From contig BCIJ01000005.1 of assembly GCA_001599935.1 (NCBI GenBank), positions 659,865 through 678,792 of the forward strand: 18,928 bases of DNA, read 5' to 3'. Made by a program: the position numbers and the translations under genes. Below are positions 12,665 through 18,928 of the stretch, piece by piece. The DNA comes from Holtermannia corniformis. Lineage: Eukaryota; Basidiomycota; Tremellomycetes; Holtermanniales. Position 1 is the first letter of the stretch, and every line of letters starts with the position of its first letter. Below the pieces are notes generated by a model. The model was not told where the DNA came from, did not search any database, and saw only the letters and a program-made list of their open reading frames with translations.

Positions 12665-13413
12665 TCATTCCGTCTTGACACGGTCGCTTGCCTGCACGGC
12701 ACGCCCCAGGCGAATCGCCATATCGAGAGTGATCCCGACGGGAATGAAGAGGAACGGCAGGTAGCTGCTCAAGAGCATGAGCAGCTGTTGAGATGACAAA
12801 GCGGGCGTGTGCGTCTTGGAGACGAGATTGGCGAGACATGGGATCAGCGTTGTGGTTGTCGAGGCGCCGTAGATGAGCAGCAGGGCTGTCGGTGCAGTGA
12901 TCAGCTCTGAGCAATGTTCTCTCAGCGTCTTGAATGGGAACACGCACGATAGATGCGCTTGTCATCTACTCGGGATCAGCATCCACCGAATCGCCCTCGC
13001 GCACTGACTGTTATACAGAGCCCAAGCGCCGATGATGAACACGGGAAGCTGGAAGAAGCACTCGATCAGGATAAACGTCTTGAACCAAGCCCATTCGACA
13101 GCCCCGCTCAGCAAGCCCTTGATCAAAGGGTCGGCTGACGTTTCGACGTAGAAAGCCAGCACAGACTTGAGAAAGGACGGGACCAGGTCGGGAGGGTAGA
13201 GGTACTGGCAGTCGATCAGGATGGTGGTGGGCTACATGTTGTTGATTAACGATGTTGCATCAAGATCAAGCGGCCTGCTGACAATATGCATCTGTTGCTC
13301 GAGTCAGCCAAGTGACATGGTATGGCCGCTCGGCACAGACGGACCACAAAGAATGCAAACCACAGTTTATCGAGTGGCCGTTGAGACAGAGGTTTGCGAC
13401 GACCCGCTCCCAT
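12665..13413 (-). CDS. TMEM97/sigma-2-receptor-like EXPERA-domain membrane protein
   Basis: Four-helix ER membrane protein of the EXPERA family, whose animal relatives bind sterol-like ligands and influence cholesterol handling. Five joined exons give 186 residues (human TMEM97 has 176): 13345-13413, 13283-13291, 13009-13231, 12948-12965, 12665-12906. Helix 1 and the conserved Asp come from LWFAFFV plus a 9-nt exon encoding MHI plus PTTILIDCQYLYPPDL, closely matching the family pattern HIPITLFMD. Then follow LAFYVETSADPL, helix 2 (WFKTFILIECFFQLPVFIIG), helix 3 (LLLIYGASTTTTLIPCLANL) and helix 4 (YLPFLFIPVGITLDMAIRLG). I chose the ATG at 13413 because it gives a short basic N-terminus before helix 1. 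The two small exons (9 and 18 nt) are needed to keep phase and conserved residues. Confidence 0.87.
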
Positions 13414-13606
13414 CTTGCGTATCCCTGTATAGCTGTCCTTGGCTGTGCAGGCGACCTCGAAGGGCTTGTTAGAGTCGACGACTGCGTTCAGCACAGACTT
13501 TGCCGAGTTTCATGTGCGCACAACATCAACAACGACGTGACTTTCTTTGGTGCTCTGCGTCTTCATCGGCCACCAAGACAATCCTGGAGACGGGCAGGCA
13601 GTCAAG
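13414..13606. promoter_or_regulatory. Short divergent promoter between the EXPERA gene and ORC5
   Basis: The two start codons point away from each other with 193 nt between them, leaving little room for two promoters. I see no clear TATA box or repeated operator. An upstream non-coding exon for ORC5 could lie here, since the frame in front of its ATG is open, but I found no supporting motif. Confidence 0.4.
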
Positions 13607-15313
13607 ATGAGTGTGGTCAATCCAATGCTGCCTTATCTGTCCGTCCCCTATCCTCCCGCCTTCCTGTACCTGCATCATCCTCACCACCCGCCATCCCAGA
13701 TCCTTCCGTTAGCTGCTGCCATCCCGCCTGGCTGTGTGCTTGTCCGCGCAAACACTGTCGAGTACTTTAGTCTCAGTCTGCTGCTCACAGGCCTACTCTG
13801 CAAGATTGTTCGAGCGCTTGGACAGGACGACGAGGACATACATGTGGGCGACTGGGATGCATTCAGGCGGGGGCTGGAACGAGCTATCAAGGCAGACGGG
13901 CGGGTCAAGGATATCAAGGGCAAAGGGAAAGCGCGGAAAGATGGCGTGGAAACCAATAGCGATGAAGAAGCAAACACAAGAGTGGTGATTGTGATCGAGA
14001 AAGCTGAGCGGTTGCGGGCCGTCTTGGGCGTACATTGGTATGCCATTACTAGGCTTAGCGAGATGGTGGGTGCAAACGAAAGAGTGGTACCTTTTCTGAC
14101 GACGTGCAAAGATTCGCGCGATCCCCATCACCGTTGTGCTTGCCTCACAAGTACCATGGGATCAAGTGCGCCCGCCGTCTGGAGGTTCAGACGAGCCGGT
14201 GCACGTATTCCTTCCGCCCGTGTCACGACAAGGTACTCCAGGTCCTTATACTACGACTCAGCGCTGATCACATCCGGCAGAGACCTTTCAGCTCCTGCGC
14301 GCGGGCTCGCAACACCCTCTTTACCCGCGCTTCCTTGACCTGCTCCTCGCATCCACCTACACCCTGCTCGCGGCCGCCCTGCCTGCGGAACTCGACGCAC
14401 TTGCTGCCGCACTCTGGCCTGTATATGCTTCTGGTCTACCCGTTCATGCCGAACAGGACCTTTTGTCCAATAATCCGCCCGCTCCGCCCGACACGCCACC
14501 GCTGGCTATCACCGTCAAGCTCTTGACGGATCTCAAGCATTCGTCCGCCTACGCGTTCGCGGCAGCAATAGAGACGTTGCTCCCACAACGGATAGGACCG
14601 CACGAGTTCCAGCAAGCCTTCTTGGCACCGTCGGGCTCGGCGCTGCCGTCTCTCCCAAAGCCACCACCACTCGCGCTCAGCCTTTTTGCAAAATACCTCC
14701 TAGTGGCAAGCTACTGCGCGAGCTATAACCCCACAACGTCTGATCTCAAGCTCTTCGGGCGCGGAACAGAAGCGACAGGAGGGAAACGACGCCGCGGAGG
14801 GACCAAACGAGCAGGTTACGGCAAGACGCGGATCGGTAAAGTCCCACAGAGTCTACTTGGGCCCAAGGCGTTCTTTCTGGAAAGGATGCTGGCGATCTTT
14901 GCGGCGCTGTATGCCGAGCATGGCGAGCGGCCAGAGGACCTGCAGCCGGGTGACGCAGAGGAGACCTTGGACGAGGAAACGTGGCTGAAAAGCACGGCTG
15001 AACTGGAAGCTAGGGCTGCGAAAAAGCGGAAGCGCAAGGTGGAATTGGATGAGGACTGGGAGGACGAGGTCGATCACGTCACCATGTCGACGAGAGTATG
15101 GGGCTTGGTGCGTGATGGACTGTCTCTGAGGATAGGCTGATCATCCCTCAGATCCCAGAACTCGAATCTCAACGACTGTTGCAACGCATCTCGCCCGTCG
15201 ATCGGCTCGATAACATCATGCTCCGGTGTGAAATCGGGTACGAACTGGCAAAGACGCTCGGACGAGAGCTTAAAATCCCTCTGGACGAGTATCTGTGGGA
15301 AGCGACAGGGTGA
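13607..15313 (+). CDS. ORC5: Origin recognition complex subunit 5 (Orc5)
   Basis: Subunit of the six-protein complex that marks replication origins and loads MCM. Exons 13607-14065, 14112-14232, 14281-15107 and 15152-15313 give 522 residues. The N-terminal AAA+-like part shows PAFLYLHHPHHPPSQIL where a P-loop would be, VVIVIEKAERLR as the Walker B-like strand, and IRAIPITVVLASQVPWDQV as sensor 1. The C-terminal ORC5 domain is clear: LFAKYLLVASYCASYNPTTS, then a Lys/Arg-rich loop, then LLGPKAFFLERMLAIFAALYAEH, and a terminal winged-helix segment (LLQRISPVDRLDNIMLRCEI, IPLDEYLWEATG). The P-loop position lacks the Gly-Lys-Ser/Thr needed for ATP binding. Residues about 90-115 are a charged low-complexity insert. 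The stop lies 38 nt from the convergent PHS1 stop. Confidence 0.9.
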
Positions 15314-15351
15314 TGCATCTTGCTTGACGGAGACTTCTACTGGACCCAAGC

Positions 15352-16493
15352 TCATTGCGCCTTGCGAGCCTGCGGGACACCGTTGAGCGTCCGGCCGCGA
15401 CCGAGCACCTTGCGACGCTGGCGCTGCATGTGCGAGAACATGCTGTACAGCGCTAGAATGGAATATCGTCAGCTGCTATCACCACGAGCAGGCAACGCAA
15501 ACGCACAAGGCCACCAGATGAAGAAGAGCGAGAGTCGCAGGACGGCAAATGCATTCCATGATTGCCATGTCCCAGCCGTCGCTTTGTACATGAGCTGGCC
15601 GACAATCCGGTGGCCAAGCTTGGTGGAGGCAAGCTTGCGCTTGGCAGTTGGTGGGAGCGAGACGAAGAGCTTGCGGAAGGGCGGGAGGGTTGCGATGGAG
15701 GGCAAGGTGGCGAATGAGAGGAAGGCTTCGGAGGATGCGCCGATGGGGTAGAGCGGGTAAAACGTCGTGTAGCTGCATTGTGTTAGCCATTAATATAGGG
15801 CATGTAGGCAATGAACCCACCGAAGCCAGTTGAGGAACTGAGGCTGGACACCAACCAAAGCACACGAGTAGAAGCTGTAGCGGATCACCTCGGTGACTGC
15901 CCATGCGAACACCATGGTCGTGTACAGCGGGTGGTTCTGCGTAATCTCTGGGAATGCCTCGACGACGCCCCAGATCGTCCAGAGCCGTGACGAGATCTGC
16001 ATCGTAACCGTCGTCACATCCGAACGGACCCAGCCGAGCACGGCGTGAAGAACCTCGAGTACGGCGAGCGACTGGGTGAGCGATGTGAGCGGGCCTAGGG
16101 ATTTGAAGTTGTAAGACCCGCGAAGGTGGTTTGCGGCAGCCTGGAGCGGTGCAGGGAGGTAGGACGGGCTGAGCGTCGCCGCGACTTTAGCTTTCGCCGC
16201 GGTTGGAAGGAGTTTCGACAGAAAGTTGAGAGCTGTCGACGGCGGGGGTGTATTGACGACCGTCTCGTGCGGCGTAGCAATGAATTGGATGAGGAGGACG
16301 AGGATGTAGCCCCAGAGTAGGAGCGAGATCACATTGTACGCCAGCAAGTAGAGCTTGAGCGGCGTCAACGTGACTGCGAGCTGGTATGAGCGGCGGCAAC
16401 TGGATGACGACACCACGTACCATTGACAGAACGCTCGCGGGCGGGCTTTGCCTGACTACTTGAAGGCTTGAGAGGTGCTGCAGTGGCCGACAT
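15352..16493 (-). CDS. PHS1: Very-long-chain (3R)-3-hydroxyacyl-CoA dehydratase (Phs1/HACD)
   Basis: ER multi-pass enzyme for the third step of fatty-acid elongation, removing water from 3-hydroxyacyl-CoA; in fungi it supplies sphingolipid very-long-chain fatty acids. Exons 16421-16493, 15821-16373, 15483-15772 and 15352-15452 give 338 residues. Landmarks: YLLAYNVISLLLWGYILVLL (TM1), LAVLEVLHAVLGWVRS, QISSRLWTIWGVVEAFPE, WAVTEVIRYSFYSCAL, and WLRYTTFYPLYPIGASSE across a splice. That last segment carries the Tyr and Glu spaced seven residues apart that act in catalysis. The protein ends with YSMFSHMQRQRRKVLG, a basic ER-type tail. The loop between TM1 and TM2 is about 45-50 residues longer than I expect for the family. 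The start MSATAAPLKPSSSQAK gives a short cytosolic N-terminus. Confidence 0.93.
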
Positions 16494-16903
16494 TGTGCTG
16501 TGATTGTCAAGATGCTCGATGACCGCACAGACTGTTGCTGGCGGTTAGGGGGNTAGCAACTAGGGCACCAGGCGGTCAAGAGCACTCGATGGGCTCGTTC
16601 TACAGTCTCATGGATGATGCATCGCTACGACTTGGTCCTATATGACCTTGTTGTACCACCTACCTACTCATCGTTCTGGCCTCACGGACGCTTGCAGTGT
16701 ATGATCTCCGTCACGTAGCCGAAAGCCTGGGGTTCCATCAATTCACTGTAGGCTTCGTCAATAGTTGAGAAACTCGATTTCGGACGAAGCTGGCTGCCTC
16801 CGTCCTGCTGGCTGTTTGCCCAGAAGGCTTGCTGGATTAGAGAGACCTTCTCATTCACTGGTTGCGAATTCCACCACTCCTCGGCGGTGTGAGGTTTCAG
16901 GCG

Positions 16904-16908
16904 CAAGC
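16904..16908. repeat. Target-site duplication, left copy (CAAGC)
   Basis: CAAGC lies immediately left of the TGTT end of the insertion, and the identical 5-mer lies immediately right of its AACA end. In the host gene the duplicated bases read GCTTG and supply part of the Arg-Leu codons at the insertion point. Confidence 0.85.
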
Positions 16909-17163
16909 TGTTAGATGATGGGGAAGAACCGTGATGCATCTCGCTCGCTACGGCTCTACTTTGTAGGCTTCGCCTACGGCTCTGATGTCTAGCACGCCAT
17001 CCTGACTGTCTCGCCGGATGTAGTGTTCCTCGGCGCCTTGACTACATCCTCTGCGCGCCAGACTTGTCTTGGCTACATCCGCGCCGGATGTAGTGTTCGC
17101 CAGATGCGGCGTCGCCCGCCGCGTCGTCCGCCCTGATGGCTGGCTGAGTGGCGTAATCCAACA
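16909..17163. mobile_element. Solo LTR-like insertion, 255 bp, inside family copy 1
   Basis: Ends are TGTTAGA on the left and TCCAACA on the right, an imperfect inverted repeat with the TG...CA termini of LTR retrotransposons. It is flanked by a perfect 5-bp duplication (CAAGC). A second copy, inverted relative to this one, begins at 18808 and matches at about 112 of 121 positions by eye. There is no room for internal gag-pol genes, so this is either a solo LTR left by LTR-LTR recombination or a small non-autonomous element. Internally it carries two copies of a CTACATCCGGCG-type motif, paired GGATGTAG motifs, and a hairpin at 16963-16977. Orientation cannot be fixed because both strands start with TGTT. 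Confidence 0.8.
16963..16977. repeat. Perfect hairpin inside the LTR
   Basis: GTAGGC-TTC-GCCTAC is a 6-bp stem with a 3-base loop, flanked by direct copies of CTACGGCTCT (about 16948-16957 and 16974-16983). It may be part of an LTR terminator or polyadenylation structure; the role is unknown. Confidence 0.55.
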
Positions 17164-17168
17164 CAAGC
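17164..17168. repeat. Target-site duplication, right copy (CAAGC)
   Basis: Identical to the left flank at 16904-16908. The host frame reads up to and through this copy (Arg-Leu) before entering the element, which fixes the insertion point to the base. Confidence 0.85.
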
Positions 17169-17322
17169 GCACGGCAATATCGTCAAAGCGCGGATTAAAG
17201 GACTCATCCATCTGCGCACCCAGTTTGAGGAGCTGTATGCCGCTCTCGTGCTCCTTCGGGATTTTGCGAACATTTGCGATGTCGTCAGCTTCCCATATGG
17301 TATATTTTTTAGCGGATGACAT

Positions 17323-17731
17323 TCTTGTGGCTTGTGGCTTGGGTAAGGGCGGCAAAGAACAGTCCGTATCCGCTCATATGTGCGTCCTTGATCCCAACCG
17401 ATGCGAAGACCATCCCACTGTACCAATAACCCTTTGTAACTGCGAAGTCGCTGGCGTCTCAATGGATCCGTTGCAAGTTCTATGCGAAGCGAGATCGGAG
17501 GCCTTCCATCACATTCGCTAGGCGAGGCTATGGAATGCAAACTGGGCCTTCTTCAAGTACATACGGCGAAGGCGAACCTATGCAAATGACTTGACTGGTA
17601 CGGTACGAGCATCCAGATCAAATGTTCCACGGCTGATCCGGCGAGCTTTCCTCGGCGCGACCTCGCTCTAACCAGACAAGGGGCGACCATGACTGTAAGC
17701 CAAGTATGCATAGTCATGGCAGAAATTTAGA
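17323..17731. other. No gene seen between family copies 1 and 2
   Basis: These 409 bp separate the start of copy 1 from the stop of copy 2, both on the minus strand, and should hold the promoter of copy 1 and the 3' end of copy 2. I found no conserved protein, RNA or repeat, and no convincing match to the LTR. Open frames here are short and lack family motifs. Confidence 0.5.
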
Positions 17732-18133
17732 CTACTCCGTCGTGCGCGAGGCTACCAGAATGACATCCACATAATTCCGTGCCTCATGCCCTTTAATCTG
17801 CTTGCACGCATCATCCCAAGTTGAAGTAGCTTGGGACGGCTGAAGTCGACTACCTTGGCCGTTTGAGTTGATACGGAAGCCGGCTTGGATGTAGTGGCGC
17901 TTGACCAAATCGGAGAGAGCCGCCCACCAAGCTTCAGGATCCTGCGTACTAGTGCTCGCTGGGTCAAGTCGAACACGAGCAGCAATATTGCTATGGAAGT
18001 CTGGACCAGACGTAGCGTCGGTTTGAGCGCTCAACTTGAGAAGGTGCATCCCGCATGTTGTTCTCAGTGGCGGAACTCTGTTCACGTTGACGACATCATC
18101 TTCTGTAGACTCCCAGACGGTATACTGGCTCAT
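17732..18133 (-). CDS. Tandem-family copy 2, intact, unrecognised 133-aa protein
   Basis: Single exon, start MSQYTVWESTEDDVVNVN. Central features are CGMHLLKLSAQTDA, GPDFHSNIAARVRL, EAWWAAL, HYIQAGFRINSNGQGSRLQP and a tail NYVDVILVAS. There is no signal peptide, membrane helix or motif I can name; composition suggests a small soluble alpha/beta protein. I chose the ATG at 18133 because the copy at 17322 starts at the equivalent place. The frame stays open upstream to another ATG at 18307, which would add 58 residues rich in basic and Ser residues, so a longer form is possible. It is flanked by two broken relatives and is the only apparently functional member here. Confidence 0.7.
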   Translation of the reverse strand: MSQYTVWESTEDDVVNVNRVPPLRTTCGMHLLKLSAQTDATSGPDFHSNIAARVRLDPASTSTQDPEAWWAALSDLVKRHYIQAGFRINSNGQGSRLQPSQATSTWDDACKQIKGHEARNYVDVILVASRTTE

Positions 18134-18403
18134 ACCGCTTACACCGGCGATAGGGATAGATAAGTCAGTTGAAAACAGTGGAAGCTTGGCAGATATAGGT
18201 CTCTTGCTGGACGAAGGCGCGCAGCGTGTACTCCTTTCCCTGACGTTTTTGCGTCTACAAGCAAGAACGGAAGCCACTTTAGCTTTCTGTCCTGTATCCG
18301 TATACATGGTAACTACCGCATAAATGCTCTTCGATGACGATCTCGAAGAAGATCAGCGTGACGGTTCGCAGCCGTACCTCATTCGTCACAGCGCACCCTG
18401 CTC

Positions 18404-18807
18404 TTACCATGCGGCTCGTGGAATATCGGGATCGTGAAGGACTCCTATAACAGTCTTCCAGCGATCCTCCTTGGCAACTGAGTTGCTGACACTGCTCTCT
18501 GCGTCTTCAAGTGTTTCGACCTGCTTGACATTTTCAAAGTACCCATAGGCATCGCAATTGCCGTGAAAGGCATTGTGCAGACACGTAGCTTTGCTGGCGT
18601 TGCTTGTTGTTTCCCATGTCTTTCGTGACGTGCTGATGTCGTCGGAATATTTCAAGGCCTCGATCGCATACACGAGGGGACCCGTTGAAAAATCAGGCCC
18701 GCCATCCACAGTCGTTGGTGCAGCTAGTGCGTGGAGTAGGAAGTAGCAGTCACGCCTCGGTGTCGAGTTTTGGTAGACCCAAGGCGTAGTGGCCTTGAAG
18801 ACAGTGA
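18404..18807 (-). pseudogene. Tandem-family copy 3, 5' end cut off by an LTR
   Basis: The frame runs from the LTR edge at 18807 to a stop at 18404. It starts TVFKATTPWVYQ, then has CYFLLHALAAPTTVDGGPDF, which parallels CGMHLLKLSAQTDATSGPDF of copy 2. Later come TWETTSNASKATCLHNAF and VETLEDAESSV, placed where copy 2 has AWWAAL...IQAGF and TWDDA. Residues before Thr-Val, only about four by comparison with copy 2, are lost into the LTR, so the original start codon is displaced. The element may supply a substitute start upstream; the frame is open for a few codons into it but I see no ATG. It is the most divergent of the three. Confidence 0.62.
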
Positions 18808-18928
18808 TGTTGGAATACGCCACTCAGCCAGCCATCAGGGCGGACGACGCGGCGGGTGACGCCGCATCCGGCGAACACTACATCCGGCGAGGATGTAGCC
18901 AAGACACGTCTGCCGCGGCGAGGATGTA
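18808..18928 (+). mobile_element. Second LTR copy, partial, runs off the window
   Basis: Starts TGTTGGAATACGCC at the junction with family copy 3 and follows the reverse complement of 17163 downwards without gaps to the window end (121 bp), with roughly nine substitutions by eye. It includes the CTACATCCGGCG and GGATGTAG motifs. The 5 bp before it, AGTGA, would be the predicted target duplication, to be found at the far end outside the window. It could be another solo LTR or the first LTR of a complete element. Confidence 0.78.

Larger units (their letters stand above)
16682..17322 (-). pseudogene. Tandem-family copy 1, interrupted by a solo LTR
   Basis: ATG at 17322 opens 53 codons (start MSSAKKYTIWEADD) that end exactly at the LTR edge. 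The frame resumes on the other side at 16903 for 73 codons (LKPHTAEEWW, then IQQAFWANS, then the tail YVTEIIHCKRP) to a stop at 16682. Taking out the 255-bp insertion and one 5-bp duplicate leaves a continuous 126-residue frame that lines up with the intact neighbour at 17732-18133. Both have YT-aromatic near the start, LLKL-AQ, a WW pair, IQ, a G..S-LRP/LQP stretch, and YV near the end. I do not recognise the family; there is no signal peptide or membrane segment. As it stands the LTR introduces a foreign reading frame and stop, so the gene is very probably inactive. Confidence 0.8.

Noticed and set aside
16553..16553. Ambiguous base n and a broken frame beside it
   Set aside because: It lies upstream of the PHS1 start in non-coding sequence. 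It signals local sequence uncertainty, not biology.
16909..17163. DNA-transposon (MITE) reading of the insertion
   Set aside because: Short terminal inverted repeats exist, but TG...CA ends with a 5-bp duplication fit an LTR better. It could be reconsidered if full-length relatives encode a transposase.
17069..17521. Plus-strand frame of 150 codons
   Set aside because: It is antisense to family copy 1 and reads through the LTR. It has no family motifs, and the minus strand is supported by paralog comparison.

Overview
The window looks like nuclear DNA of a basidiomycete-type fungus. The genes are eukaryotic and dense, the base composition is GC-rich, and nearly every gene is split by many short GT-AG introns (about 40-60 nt) that only make sense when exons are joined to restore conserved proteins. 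Some exons are only 4-10 nt long, which fits an intron-rich basidiomycete. I cannot name the genus.

Layout. Positions 1-451 hold no recognisable gene. From 452 to 16493 lie nine well-supported genes, eight of them housekeeping: glyceraldehyde-3-phosphate dehydrogenase (minus), the DRG2/Rbg2 GTPase (minus, 20 exons), an unrecognised 546-residue protein with one membrane segment (plus, possibly with an extra 5' exon at 5113-5324), Rtf1 of the Paf1 complex (minus), the GPI transamidase protease Gpi8/PIG-K (plus), inositol-pentakisphosphate 2-kinase Ipk1 (plus, overlapping the end of GPI8), a TMEM97/sigma-2-receptor-like EXPERA protein (minus), Orc5 (plus), and the 3-hydroxyacyl-CoA dehydratase Phs1 (minus). 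Packing is tight: convergent stop codons lie 29 and 38 nt apart, and divergent starts lie 165 and 193 nt apart. These genes serve unrelated core functions and do not form a pathway cluster.

From about 16680 to the end the character changes. Three minus-strand copies of one small, unrecognised protein family lie in tandem (16682-17322, 17732-18133, 18404-18807). The first is cut by a 255-bp solo-LTR-like insertion (16909-17163) with TGTT...AACA ends and a perfect 5-bp target-site duplication. The third is cut near its 5' end by a second, inverted copy of the same element that runs off the window. Only the middle copy is intact. This reads as the edge of a fast-evolving accessory block next to a conserved housekeeping block.

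Limits: exon borders were placed by eye from splice consensus, reading phase and remembered family motifs. No alignments or transcript data were available. There is one ambiguous base (16553), and the GAPDH 3' end appears to lack about 5 nt, so small sequence errors are possible.
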